In this document: positions 1 to 9,071 of the stretch, in pieces
Layout of the letters: each line of letters starts with the position of its first letter
Position numbering within the stretch: the stretch's first letter is position 1
Assembly: GCA_011525915.1 (NCBI GenBank)
Contig: WYBM01000090.1
Location: forward strand, 1-60,584
Reading direction: 5' to 3'
DNA: 60,584 nt
Source of the DNA: Ardenticatenaceae bacterium
GTDB taxonomy: Bacteria > Chloroflexota > Anaerolineae > Promineifilales > Promineifilaceae
Notes under the pieces: generated by a model
Database searches by the model: none
Told to the model about the DNA's origin: nothing
What the model saw: only the letters and a program-made list of their open reading frames with translations
Translations under genes and position numbers: made by a program

Positions 1-25
1 AGAGCGTGTTATGATTATTCATGGT

Positions 26-86
26 GTCTCCTGGGTTGGTTTTTGTAAGTTTGCAAACTCACAATGTTACCCCAACTTCAGGAGAC
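26..86. repeat. imperfect inverted repeat
   Basis: GTCTCCTG at 26-33 is matched by CAGGAGAC at 79-86. A TTGG/CCAA pair lies just inside, and the 12-bp palindrome AGTTTGCAAACT sits near the centre (48-59). The arms are not exactly equidistant from the centre, so a folded form would need a bulge. It may be a terminator of a gene to the left, an operator, or the remains of a mobile element end. Confidence 0.4.
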
Positions 87-156
87 CGCTTCATTTTGTT
101 TTATAAGATCTGTCAGTCAATCAGCCATCCAACATTGATTCTTTTTTCCAATGGAC

Positions 157-181
157 ACCATTCAGTTCACAACTGAACGGT
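157..181. promoter_or_regulatory. operator-like dyad, copy 1
   Basis: ACCATTCAGTT, three bases, then AACTGAACGGT form an 11-bp-arm dyad with one mismatch between the arms. A T-run (TTTTTTCCAATGGAC) precedes it. The same arrangement, including the preceding T-run, recurs at 274-298, which is what a repressor bound at two sites would leave. No regulator gene is adjacent inside the window. Confidence 0.45.
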
Positions 182-273
182 CAGGAATGATCATCTTGTT
201 GTTGTCACAGAAACAAAGGTGCGTTTTGTGCAAGGCCAGGAAATTTAATTAGTCTATGCTTTTTTCAATTGAC

Positions 274-298
274 ACCATGCAGTTTATAACTGAATGGT
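274..298. promoter_or_regulatory. operator-like dyad, copy 2
   Basis: ACCATGCAGTT, three bases, then AACTGAATGGT: the same dyad as at 157-181, again with one arm mismatch and again preceded by a T-run (TTTTTTCAATTGAC). The two copies start 117 bp apart. TTGACA directly in front (269-274) could be a -35 element, but no well-spaced -10 follows. Confidence 0.45.
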
Positions 299-608
299 TA
301 CATTGAACGTTAAAGAAGGCAAGATTGGTAAAATTGGATTTACTGAGCGTATTAGTAGTTCGTAAAACCAATCTAGAAGGTACAACAATGAACCCCACAC
401 AATTATTTTGCCTCAGTATCGACCGTCCGGCTACAGGACAAATCGACTATAGGACAAGAGGCTGCATGGTAGTACACAACGTGGGTTGCCTCAAGCCCCA
501 TCCATAGGCAGGGTGCCATTAAAATCGGTGTATAAACTTGACTGAATGAACTTGTCAGTCTGGGAACTGCTCTCAAGCCGTACACCAAAACTAATTGTAC
601 CCCCATAG

Positions 609-3503
609 GTGGAGCAATCGAAGACGTGTCAGCCTGGTATGCCCATGTTTAGCCCGATAGTGTCGCTCTCCCATATGTCACTGGCTGGAAAGATACCTGC
701 CGGGTATGATCACCCCATGCGCTGGCAAGCAAAATGGGCAGGCAGTCTGCCCTGGTTGGGTCTCTTGGTGATCGCCCTGGCAGCTCTCTCGTCGTTGGGG
801 GCCGGCCCACCCCCCTATGGCGATGACATTCGCCTGCACGTTTATCGTATTCCCCTGGTAGAGGCGCTGTGGGCAGCGGGTGTGCCCTTTGCCCGCTGGC
901 TGCCTTATCTGAACTTCGGCTATGGCTCGCCCTTATTCAATTTTTATCCGCCCCTGAGCGCCTATGGACTAACCGGCCTATATTGGTTGGCCGGGCAAAA
1001 TGCGCCGCTGGCGGTGAACGCCCTGTTGGCCCTGACACTACTGCTGAGTGCGGCCGGCATGTTTTTGCTGGCGCGCCATCTGTACGGGACGGCGGGGGGG
1101 CTGCTGGCGGCAGCGCTGTACACCTGGTCGCCGCACCTGGTTTACCAGATTTATGCTCGTGGCAGCGTTTCTAATGCTCTGGCGCTGGCCTTTTTTCCCT
1201 GGGCGGCCTGGGCGCTGCTGCGCCTGGGACCACGGCCGTCCCCCGGTCGCCTTCTGTTGGCCGCTGGTTTCATCGCCCTGGTGCTGCTTTCGCATACGGC
1301 CGCCAGCCTCTTGTTTTTAGGCCCCTTGCTGCTGTTGGTGATCACGGCCGTTACCCCCTTTCGTTTCCCCCGTCATGAATTACGGCCGCGTCTGGGTCCT
1401 TTGCTACTGGCCCTGCTGCTGGGTTTATCTCTGGCTGCCTTTTCCTGGCTGCCGGCCCTGGCCGATATTGGCTACACGCGCTATACCCTGGAAGCTGGCA
1501 AGGTGGACTTTTCTGATCACTTTGCCGACCCCTGGCGCTGGCCCACCCAAACCGTGGCCGGGGCCCACAACCCCGGCCTACCCAAAAGCCCCGGTTGGGC
1601 CCAAATGCTTCTGGGGGGCATGGGCGCCGGGCTGGCCGGGGTCATGTGGTGGCGGCAAAAGGGAAGTGAAAGGTACTCTTCACGTTCTCCATCTCTGATC
1701 TCTGCGGCGCAGCTCACGGCCGTGGCCGGCCTCATCAGCGGGGGTACGCTCTTTCTGGCGACTGCCTGGTCGGTGCCTGTGTGGCAGGCGGTACCCCCCC
1801 TGCGTGACCTGCAGTTCCCCTGGCGGCTGCTGGACATCCCCGCTTTTTGCCTGCCGCTGGCGGCCGGGTTCCTGCTCTATCAGCCGTATGCCGCCTATGG
1901 TCAGGCACCAGTCGCCAACAGGCCCTCGCTTGTGAAAGGCAGTCTACGGATGGCCGTTTATGCCCTGTTGTTGTTGGCCTTTGCCAACCTGCTCCCCTAC
2001 CTTTATCCACCACGCATCCACACCCTGCCACGGCGCCCGACACTGGCCGACGTTACGGCCGTGCAGCAGCAGTATGGCATCTATGGCCTCACCGCCTGGG
2101 GAGAATACAGCACACCGGCTCTGCAAACCTGGCCGTCAGGCCCGCCTTTTCCCGGTGCTGATGGCAATGTGCCGCTGGCGCAAAAAGTGCTGGAGCCGCC
2201 GCCCGGCCTGACGGCCGTGTCTGGTACCCCCTGGCGCGCCACCTGGCACAGCCGCCTGAGCCAGCCAATTACCGTGACGCTGGCCGCGCACCACTTCCCT
2301 GGCTGGCAGGCCTGGTTGGATGGCCAGCCGCTGGCCGTAGGCGTGGATGATAACGGCCGTATCCAACTGTCTGTGCCCTCAGGCGAGCATCAGCTGGCAT
2401 TGGCCTTCCGGCGCACCCCGGCCCGCTGGCTGGCAGATGGGATCACGGCTGTGGCGGTAATGGCGGCGATGGGCCTCTTTGTTCACGGCCGTCGTCAGGA
2501 GTTTAAGCCCCCGACTGAGAAACAAAACCGGCTAAAGCCGGTTGGGAGCATGCTGGACAAGCCGGTGGCCGGTGGTCAGGTAAAGTTTCCGCTGTTCCTT
2601 CTTGTTGTTTTATGTCTACTCTTCCTGGTGAAGGTGCTGGTGCTTGATCACGTAGATACGCCGCTGGTGGCTTACCCGATGGACGGCCGTATCCCAGGCG
2701 CCAATGCTCCGGACGCCGGTAACTTCCATAACGAAATCCGGTTGGCCGGCTACCAACTCACGCCTCCGGCCACCCTCACCCTCTACTGGCAGGCGTTGAC
2801 AACACCGGCGCAGCGGTATGCCGTGACCGTCACCCTGGCCGATGCCACAGGCATGCCGCGCCATACCATGATCAACAATGCGCCGGGTTATACGGCCACC
2901 ACCAACTGGGAATCAGGCCAGCTCATCCGTGACGTGTACCAACTGCCGTTGGATGCACTGCCCGCCCCCGCCGGCTACTCCCTTTCTGTGTCGCTGATAG
3001 ACACGGTTACAGATGAGGTTGTGCCGTTGGTAGATGCGCCAGGGCGTACGGCCGTTTTTACCGGCCATTTAAAAAATCCCCCCACCCCCAACGATTTCCC
3101 AGAAACGATCGGCGCGCTTTTTGGTTCGGCTATCAAGCTGCGCCATGCGGCCGTTCCTACCCATCTGGCTGCGGACGAGCCGTTGGAGTTTACCCTGGTT
3201 TGGGAATCTATAGCCCCTGTAGACACCAATTACACCGTTTTTGTCCACCTGCTTTCTCCGGATGGCATCTTGGCTGCCGGGCAGGACGGGCAGCCGGTAA
3301 ACGCGCTCTACCCCACGTCGTGGTGGGCGCCGGGCGAGGTGATCATAGATGCCCGCCGTTGGCTGCCAGACCTGCCTCCGGGTACGTATCAACTGGAAGT
3401 AGGGCTGTATCGGCTGGATACCGGTGCACGATTGTCCCTTCTGACCTCAGATGGAAAAAGTGATGATCGGGTACTCGTGGGGGACATCCAGATTAGCGAG
3501 TAA
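609..3503 (+). CDS. large GT-C-type membrane protein (PTPS-related / YfhO-like)
   Basis: A protein of up to 964 residues. The first two thirds carry many hydrophobic segments. An early loop reads GDDIRLHVYR and then FGYGSPLFNFYPPLSAY, the pattern of membrane proteins with the '6-pyruvoyl-tetrahydropterin synthase related' domain. These are GT-C-like proteins presumed to move sugars from lipid carriers outside the membrane. After a final membrane segment (about 675-690) come two predicted beta-rich domains (about 700-840 and 870-960), the last with WWAPGEVI and LPPGTYQLEVGLY. That ending is shared with the convergent neighbour. The start is uncertain: the frame opens with GTG at 609, but ATG at 675 or 717, just before the first membrane segment, is equally plausible; none has a clear ribosome binding site. 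Confidence 0.75.
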   Translation: MEQSKTCQPGMPMFSPIVSLSHMSLAGKIPAGYDHPMRWQAKWAGSLPWLGLLVIALAALSSLGAGPPPYGDDIRLHVYRIPLVEALWAAGVPFARWLPYLNFGYGSPLFNFYPPLSAYGLTGLYWLAGQNAPLAVNALLALTLLLSAAGMFLLARHLYGTAGGLLAAALYTWSPHLVYQIYARGSVSNALALAFFPWAAWALLRLGPRPSPGRLLLAAGFIALVLLSHTAASLLFLGPLLLLVITAVTPFRFPRHELRPRLGPLLLALLLGLSLAAFSWLPALADIGYTRYTLEAGKVDFSDHFADPWRWPTQTVAGAHNPGLPKSPGWAQMLLGGMGAGLAGVMWWRQKGSERYSSRSPSLISAAQLTAVAGLISGGTLFLATAWSVPVWQAVPPLRDLQFPWRLLDIPAFCLPLAAGFLLYQPYAAYGQAPVANRPSLVKGSLRMAVYALLLLAFANLLPYLYPPRIHTLPRRPTLADVTAVQQQYGIYGLTAWGEYSTPALQTWPSGPPFPGADGNVPLAQKVLEPPPGLTAVSGTPWRATWHSRLSQPITVTLAAHHFPGWQAWLDGQPLAVGVDDNGRIQLSVPSGEHQLALAFRRTPARWLADGITAVAVMAAMGLFVHGRRQEFKPPTEKQNRLKPVGSMLDKPVAGGQVKFPLFLLVVLCLLFLVKVLVLDHVDTPLVAYPMDGRIPGANAPDAGNFHNEIRLAGYQLTPPATLTLYWQALTTPAQRYAVTVTLADATGMPRHTMINNAPGYTATTNWESGQLIRDVYQLPLDALPAPAGYSLSVSLIDTVTDEVVPLVDAPGRTAVFTGHLKNPPTPNDFPETIGALFGSAIKLRHAAVPTHLAADEPLEFTLVWESIAPVDTNYTVFVHLLSPDGILAAGQDGQPVNALYPTSWWAPGEVIIDARRWLPDLPPGTYQLEVGLYRLDTGARLSLLTSDGKSDDRVLVGDIQISE

Positions 3504-3535
3504 AGATGGCCCCACGGCCGCGTTTTACACGCCGT

Positions 3536-5752
3536 TTAGTCACCTACATTTACATAACCGATGAGCAGCACATCGTTTAGCTGGCGCTGGTCATCGATGG
3601 TGACCGGCTGGCGTTCCCCAGTGGCGGCATTATACAGGCCAATCCAGATCGGGTAACGGCCGGGTGGCAGATCGGCCGGTATGGTGATGGCGTAGTGATC
3701 GGCGATCACCTCACCGGGCGCCCAGACACGGGTGGGGTACTGCCCTGCCAAAGGCTGATCGTCGCCGGTGGCCAGGGGTGGCTGCCCCGCCGCCGCCAGG
3801 TGTACCAGGGTGGTTAAGTCTGCCCCTGGTGGCTGCTGCACCTGCCACGTTATGTCAATATTCAGGATGTCACCCGGTTGAACACGATCCTGACGGAGGG
3901 TTACGGCCGTGACCTCGATGCCCGCACCTATCTGGGCCAATGCCTGGCCCCCCAATGGCCAGGCAGCCGGCACAATTTTAACCTCACCCACTTGCATACC
4001 TTCAGAGCCCTCACCTGGTGCCAGACGTACAAAGAGGCGGGCCAATACAGGCGCGGCTACCGTTTCTGTCAGGCGAATGCCCACCCGGTCAGCAATGATC
4101 TCCCCGGCCGGCCACAGGTTGGCCGGGTATCGGCCCTGGCCGTGGTAGGTATGTGACTTGCCCACCAGTGCCAGGTCGCGGCCAAACAGCTCTACAACTA
4201 GTTCCGGCGGCGTAGCGGGCACCGGATCCGCCGTCCAGTAAAAGGTAAACCAACGGGTGTCACCGGGCACGGCCGTGGCTGGCTCTGCTGCTGCCGCATG
4301 CAGCATTAACCCCTGGCCCACGGCCGTTTCTAAAGGGGCTGCATGGTCTGGCAGCGTGGCTACAACCGGCGGTGGGGCGTAGGCCGGGCGAATCACCAGG
4401 AAGCAGCCCCCCAGCGTCGTCAGCAGGGCCAGCAGCGGTGGCAGCCTGTAAATCTCGCGCCAGCCCCAGCGCCCCAGCCCACCGGCCAGGGCCAACGCCA
4501 GCGGCACGATGGCCGGGAAAAGCAGCCGCCCCTGGGCCGCCGGTGTGCGCAGCATAAAGAGGAGCAGCCCAGCATAGACGAGGAGGAACCAGCCGCCTAA
4601 AAGAAGGGCGGGAAACCAGGATGCCTGGAGGAAAGAGATTGGAGATGGTTTGTTGGCAGTTACCGTCGATCGCCACCCTCTCATCTTCAGCCCTTTAACA
4701 GCACCCAAGACGGCCGTTAGCACCAGTCCGCCCCACACCCCATAAACCCAGGTGGGCGCTAACACATTAAACCAGCCAAAAACGGCCACAGCAGAGCGCA
4801 CCAGCCCTCCTGTTTCCGCCAATACTTGCAGCAAAGTGTAATCGCGATCACCGTGGGCGAGCCGAATAAAGGGTTCGGTAGCCGTAAAGTCACCATACAA
4901 CTGCTGATTGCGCCACCACAACCAGCCGGTGATGAGCAATGCGGGTAAGATGACAAACACGGCCGTGCGCCCCCACCAGGCAAGCAGCGCACGTTTTGAA
5001 GGATGCTTGAGGGCACACAGAAATAAAACGCCTGCTGTGTAGACCAGCAGCAGTGTGCCCGCGTTTTTGGTAAGGGCGGCCAGGCCGCAGGTGATGCCCA
5101 AAAGCAGCAGGCGCGGCCACTGGCCATCATGCAACCACATCCACAACACCTGCCACAAGGCAAAAGAGCAAAGGAAAATAATGAGGGGGTCATTGCTGAT
5201 GCTGGCATGGACAAAGTTGTACTGGGGTAAAAAAGCGACCAGCGCTGTGGCCAGCAACGCATGACGGGCATCATCAGGCCAGAGCAAACGGCCGCAGCCA
5301 TAGACACATACCAGCGTGCCTAAGCCACACAGGGTAGAAAAAGCACGCAGCACATGGGCCGCCAGCCAGACACCTGTCCAGGGCCACGCTTCTGCTGGTG
5401 TATGCACCACCTGGTTGACATCGGTCAGGCGGGCGGCGTCACCAGCATAAAAAAAGGGATTCAGCCATACCTGGCTGCGAGCATGGGTGGTGTTAATAGG
5501 GGTGATGAGGGCTGCCCCCAGCACATAAAACAGTGGGGGTTGGGCCGCTTCCTGGGCCATCCATGTATCATAGGGGTCAGTCACGGCGGGCAGCGCCTGG
5601 TTATCTTTGATGTACTGCACGGTAAAATAGTGCCAATGTTCGTCTGGTGCTTCAAACAGAGGGTTGATTGCCCCATACGCCAGGGTCATAAGTACATACC
5701 CGGTCAGGATGAGGAAAAGCCAGCGACGGCCGTGAGGCATGCCACCTACCAT
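3536..5752 (-). CDS. GT-C-type membrane glycosyltransferase, DUF2142-like
   Basis: 738 residues. After the first membrane segment comes FEAPDEHWHYF, the acidic loop typical of DUF2142/ArnT-like GT-C enzymes, which use polyprenyl-phosphate sugars on the outer face of the membrane. About ten hydrophobic segments follow to about residue 470. The rest is soluble and contains two predicted beta domains, each with a W-P/A-GE-I signature (LWPAGEIIAD, VWAPGEVIAD), the last followed by LPPGRYPIWIGLY. This tail matches the C-terminus of the 609-3503 product, so the two convergent genes may act on the same substrate. An alternative start is the ATG at 5740. It reads away from hpt with a 38-bp gap, likely one transcript. 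Acceptor and sugar are unknown. Confidence 0.7.
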   Translation of the reverse strand: MVGGMPHGRRWLFLILTGYVLMTLAYGAINPLFEAPDEHWHYFTVQYIKDNQALPAVTDPYDTWMAQEAAQPPLFYVLGAALITPINTTHARSQVWLNPFFYAGDAARLTDVNQVVHTPAEAWPWTGVWLAAHVLRAFSTLCGLGTLVCVYGCGRLLWPDDARHALLATALVAFLPQYNFVHASISNDPLIIFLCSFALWQVLWMWLHDGQWPRLLLLGITCGLAALTKNAGTLLLVYTAGVLFLCALKHPSKRALLAWWGRTAVFVILPALLITGWLWWRNQQLYGDFTATEPFIRLAHGDRDYTLLQVLAETGGLVRSAVAVFGWFNVLAPTWVYGVWGGLVLTAVLGAVKGLKMRGWRSTVTANKPSPISFLQASWFPALLLGGWFLLVYAGLLLFMLRTPAAQGRLLFPAIVPLALALAGGLGRWGWREIYRLPPLLALLTTLGGCFLVIRPAYAPPPVVATLPDHAAPLETAVGQGLMLHAAAAEPATAVPGDTRWFTFYWTADPVPATPPELVVELFGRDLALVGKSHTYHGQGRYPANLWPAGEIIADRVGIRLTETVAAPVLARLFVRLAPGEGSEGMQVGEVKIVPAAWPLGGQALAQIGAGIEVTAVTLRQDRVQPGDILNIDITWQVQQPPGADLTTLVHLAAAGQPPLATGDDQPLAGQYPTRVWAPGEVIADHYAITIPADLPPGRYPIWIGLYNAATGERQPVTIDDQRQLNDVLLIGYVNVGD

Positions 5753-5790
5753 AGCCGGGGAAGTATAGGTGATCTAACCGGGGGTAACAA

Positions 5791-6348
5791 CTAAAATGCC
5801 TGGGGTTTTAGTTCGGCAATATAAGGCAGGGTGCGATGGCGGTCAGCGTAATCCAGGCCGTACCCCACCACCCATACGTCTGGTATTTCAAACCCCAGGT
5901 AATCCACGGAGAAAGTGGTCTGACCTTGTTGTTTGCGTACCAGGGCACAGGTCTTCAGCGATGCCGGCTGGCGCCCCTGAAGCGTATTATACAAGTAGCG
6001 CAGGGTATGGCCGCTGTCTACAATATCTTCGACGATAAGCACGTGTTGGCCCCTGATGGGTTCACGTAAGTCCATCATCAGCCGCACCGCGCCAGAAACG
6101 GCGCCAGCTTGACCATAGCTGGAGACGGCCATGAAGTCCACAATATGCGGTACAGTTAACTGCCGCGCCAAATCGGCCAGAAATATAAACGCGCCTTTAA
6201 GCACGCCCACCAGGTAAAGCCGGTCCACACCAGCGTAATCGGTGGAGATTTGCTGTGCCAACACCTGCACATGCTGTTGAATGGTCACTTCAGAAACAAG
6301 AACGCGGGCCAGGTCAGGGTGTAATTCATCTATCATGGACCGGATCAT
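5791..6348 (-). CDS. hpt: hypoxanthine phosphoribosyltransferase
   Basis: 185 residues, the normal family length. It converts hypoxanthine or guanine plus PRPP into IMP or GMP in purine salvage in the cytoplasm. The PRPP-binding signature VLIVEDIVDSG lies around residues 103-113. The family's LVGVLKGAFIF segment (about 46-56), the DFMAVSSYG loop (about 71-79) and the purine-contacting end (PDVWVVGYGLDYADR) are all present. The first gene of a probable two-gene unit with the membrane protein at 3536-5752; no functional link between the two is evident. A second in-frame ATG four codons in is possible. Confidence 0.95.
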   Translation of the reverse strand: MIRSMIDELHPDLARVLVSEVTIQQHVQVLAQQISTDYAGVDRLYLVGVLKGAFIFLADLARQLTVPHIVDFMAVSSYGQAGAVSGAVRLMMDLREPIRGQHVLIVEDIVDSGHTLRYLYNTLQGRQPASLKTCALVRKQQGQTTFSVDYLGFEIPDVWVVGYGLDYADRHRTLPYIAELKPQAF

Positions 6349-6424
6349 ACCTCAAAAAAGGCCGCTTCTTCAAATAAAGGGAAATTTAGCCACCGACGGT
6401 GGGCCATTCTTATGATTGGCCATG

Positions 6425-6454
6425 TTACCCCAGCCTTTAACAATCGGCTACAAT
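6425..6454 (+). promoter_or_regulatory. candidate sigma-70-type promoter
   Basis: TTACCC (6425-6430), an 18-base spacer and TACAAT (6449-6454) lie about 35 bases ahead of the small gene at 6490, which has its own GATAGGAG ribosome binding site. The -10 is good, the -35 modest. Confidence 0.4.
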
Positions 6455-6489
6455 ACCAACGATATAAGTCGTCGATAGGAGATGTTACC

Positions 6490-6804
6490 ATGAGCCGAAT
6501 TGTCATTGCCTGTTACAAACCAAAGCCTGGTAAAACACAGGCTTTACGGGAACTGATGAAAGAACACCTGCCTATTCTGAGCTCCCAGGGATTGGTGACG
6601 GACCGGGAATCGATCATCATGGAAGCGCAGGATGGCACCGTTGTGGAGGTGTTCGAGTGGCGATCATCTGAAGCGATAGAAGCCGCCCACACAAACCCGG
6701 TGGTTCAAACCATATGGCAGCGTTACGCTGAAGTCTGCGACTATATTCCTGTCGCCGACGTGGCCGAAGCAGCTCAACTCTTCTCCGAATTTACGCCTCT
6801 TTAG
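6490..6804 (+). CDS. small antibiotic-biosynthesis-monooxygenase-like (ABM) protein
   Basis: 104 residues from ATG 6490, chosen because AGGAG lies eight bases upstream; the frame is open to 6412 but lacks such a site. The pattern IVIACYKPKPGKTQALRE at the N-terminus, a middle strand with VVEVFEWRS, and a helix with AHTNPVVQTIWQRY fit the dimeric ferredoxin-like alpha/beta barrel of ABM or EthD-like proteins. Such proteins can be small heme or quinone monooxygenases or merely stress-related; no catalytic residue identifies a substrate here. Followed after 42 bp by the secreted peptidase gene; co-transcription is possible. Confidence 0.65.
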   Translation: MSRIVIACYKPKPGKTQALRELMKEHLPILSSQGLVTDRESIIMEAQDGTVVEVFEWRSSEAIEAAHTNPVVQTIWQRYAEVCDYIPVADVAEAAQLFSEFTPL

Positions 6805-6846
6805 CCATTAGAAAGAATCCAGTACATGTCACCCGGAGGGAAATCG

Positions 6847-9024
6847 ATGAATTCCATAAAACGTATACATTTATGGCTGGGTCTGGTGATCGTTTTGTTG
6901 GCCGTGGTTCTGTTGGGGACGTATCGCCCGGTAACGGCCGATGATCCTCAGCCAGAGCTTCTTGTGATTCGCCTGTACTATGCTGACCAGCAGATGCTCA
7001 ACGAGCTGGCAGCCCGTATGGAACCTTGGGAAGTTAATGCGGCCCAGCAATATATTCTTGTAGACGTGACCCGTCAGGAATACGGCCGTCTGCGCCGTCA
7101 GGGATTCCGGGTGGAGATTGATACAACGCTGACGGCCGAACTGAATGCCCCGCGTGAGCCATTGCCGGATCAAGGTGGTGGTATCCCCGGTTATCCCTGT
7201 TACCGCACCGTAGAAGAAACCTTTGCCAGTGCCGCCGCGTTAGCGGCCAATTACCCCACCCTGGCGACGTGGACAGACATTGGTGATAGTTGGGACAAAG
7301 TGACCCCCGGTGGCCCGGCTGGTTATGATCTTAACGTGCTGCGCCTGACCAACAGCAGCATCCCCGGTTTTAAGCCGCCGCTTCTGATTTTTGGCGCTAT
7401 TCATGCCCGTGAATATACAACTGCGGAAATGGCGACGCGGTTTGCTGAATATTTGTTGAATAACTATGGCATTGACCCGGACGTAACCTGGCTGCTGGAT
7501 TATCATGAAGTTCACCTGGTGCTGCAAGCTAACCCAGACGGCCGTAAACGAGCCGAAGCCGGCCAATCGTGGCGCAAAAACACCAACAACGCCGACGGCT
7601 GTGCCACAACCTATGGCGTTGACCTCAACCGTAACTTTGACTTTTTCTGGAACAGCGGCGGCTCCAGCCCGGACCCCTGCAGCACCACCTACCATGGTTC
7701 GGCCGCCGCTTCCGAACCGGAAACACAGGCTTACCAGGCGTATGAGGCAATGATCTTCCCAGACCAGCGTGAAGACCCCATTACGGCAACAGCGCCCATC
7801 ACCACCACTGGCATCTTCATTGACCTGCACAGCTACGCTCGCGAGATTTTGTGGCCCTGGGGATTTACGTCAAACCCGCCTCCCAACCACATTGGCATGC
7901 AAACACTGGCGCGCAAGATGGGCTACTTTAACGGCTATGATGCCACCCAAAGCCTATATGCTACCTCTGGCACCACCAAAGATTTTGCCTATGGCGCGTT
8001 TGGTGTACCGGGGTATACCATTGAAATGGGCACCGCCTTTTTCCAGGCCTGCACCTATTTTGAGAACACCATTGTGCCAGAGATGCTGCCCACCTTGTTG
8101 TATGCGGCCAAGGCGGCACGTTTTGCCTATATCACCCCAGCCGGGCCAGATGTGGTAAACCTGGCCTTATCGGCGGCATCTGTGCCGGCAGGCACCCTGG
8201 TAGACATTACGGCCGTGATAGATGACACCCGCTACAATAACAGCCAGGGTACTGAACCCTCACAAAACATTATGGCCGCGGAATATTACATAGATACGCC
8301 ACCCTGGGTGACCACAACCCTGCCGGTGGCCTGGCCCATGACGGCTGTCGACGGCAATTTTAATAATCCCCTAGAAGGCGTTACCGCCACGCTAGACACC
8401 AGCGGCCTGGACGAAGGCCAGCACATTCTCTTTGTGCGTGGGCAGGATGCGGCCGGGAATTGGGGCGCGGTCAGTGCCGCTTTCCTGGAATTGGTTAACG
8501 GGGCCCCCACTGCCAGCTTTACACATGACAGCCCGGTGGCCACCGGCCAGGTTGTTACCTTCACCAACGGCTCTGTAGGCGCAAATTTGACCTTCCTCTG
8601 GGATTTTGGTGACGGCACCACAAGCATGGAGGCACACCCCACACACAGTTATGCCCAGGCCATGACCGTCACGGTGACCCTGACGGCGACCAATAATCTG
8701 GGCACCGATGTATTCAGCAGTGAGGTCGTGGTGATGGATCCGGTCACGGCCGTGTTTACCCACACCTCCCCGGTTACGGCCGGTACCCTGGTGACGTTTA
8801 CGAACCAGTCAACGGGTGAAAATGCCAGCTATTGGTGGGATTTTGGTGACGGCGCTACCAGCACAGAAACCCACCCCAGCCACGTTTACGCCCAGGCGGG
8901 CGTTTACACGGTGACGTTAACCGTACAAAACCCGGTTAGCAGTGCCCTGGCTGCCAGCGCCATTGAGGTTGCTGCCCCCATGACCATGATGCATCTATAC
9001 CTGCCGGTTATTTGGCGCGAATAG
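6847..9024 (+). CDS. secreted M14 zinc carboxypeptidase with two PKD domains
   Basis: 725 residues from ATG 6847. That start is chosen over 6826 because GGAGGG sits six bases ahead of it. An N-terminal hydrophobic segment (LWLGLVIVLLAVVLL) is a signal peptide or anchor. The catalytic domain (about 110-430) has the M14 zinc pattern: HARE in IFGAIHAREYTTAEM, a later HEVHLVLQANPDGR, the GVDLNRNFDFFW substrate loop, DLHSYAREI, and the catalytic glutamate in GYTIEMG. Two PKD domains follow, each with WDFGDG and HxYAQA. The protein ends in HLYLPVIWRE, a hydrophobic 'YLPV' tail also seen in the linker of the 48599 protein. Likely an extracellular peptide scavenger or cell-wall peptide hydrolase. Confidence 0.88.
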   Translation: MNSIKRIHLWLGLVIVLLAVVLLGTYRPVTADDPQPELLVIRLYYADQQMLNELAARMEPWEVNAAQQYILVDVTRQEYGRLRRQGFRVEIDTTLTAELNAPREPLPDQGGGIPGYPCYRTVEETFASAAALAANYPTLATWTDIGDSWDKVTPGGPAGYDLNVLRLTNSSIPGFKPPLLIFGAIHAREYTTAEMATRFAEYLLNNYGIDPDVTWLLDYHEVHLVLQANPDGRKRAEAGQSWRKNTNNADGCATTYGVDLNRNFDFFWNSGGSSPDPCSTTYHGSAAASEPETQAYQAYEAMIFPDQREDPITATAPITTTGIFIDLHSYAREILWPWGFTSNPPPNHIGMQTLARKMGYFNGYDATQSLYATSGTTKDFAYGAFGVPGYTIEMGTAFFQACTYFENTIVPEMLPTLLYAAKAARFAYITPAGPDVVNLALSAASVPAGTLVDITAVIDDTRYNNSQGTEPSQNIMAAEYYIDTPPWVTTTLPVAWPMTAVDGNFNNPLEGVTATLDTSGLDEGQHILFVRGQDAAGNWGAVSAAFLELVNGAPTASFTHDSPVATGQVVTFTNGSVGANLTFLWDFGDGTTSMEAHPTHSYAQAMTVTVTLTATNNLGTDVFSSEVVVMDPVTAVFTHTSPVTAGTLVTFTNQSTGENASYWWDFGDGATSTETHPSHVYAQAGVYTVTLTVQNPVSSALAASAIEVAAPMTMMHLYLPVIWRE

Positions 9025-9037
9025 CGGCTTCTGGCAG

Positions 9038-9070
9038 AACCTCCCGGTAGCTAGCCGCTGCCGGGAGGTT
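9038..9070. terminator. hairpin between convergent genes
   Basis: AACCTCCCGG (9038-9047) pairs perfectly with CCGGGAGGTT (9061-9070), separated by 13 bases containing TAGCTAGC. It fills the gap between the peptidase gene and uvrA, which converge, so it probably ends both transcripts. There is no strong T-run on either side. Confidence 0.6.
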
Positions 9071-9071
9071 A

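Larger units (their letters stand above)
1..608. other. gene-poor left end
   Basis: No convincing gene is visible here. The stretch is clearly more AT-rich than the DNA that follows and has none of the ACGGCCGT octamers common elsewhere. Short open frames exist, for example a 39-codon frame from an ATG at 388 preceded by AGAAGG, but none resembles a known protein. It does contain an imperfect inverted repeat near 26-86 and two copies of a 25-bp dyad, described separately. It could be the control region of a gene lying left of the window, or a decayed mobile element; the sequence does not decide. Confidence 0.6.

Noticed and set aside
325..507. Open frame of 60 codons in the left end
   Set aside because: No similarity to any family I know, odd amino-acid make-up, and an equally long frame on the other strand overlaps it.
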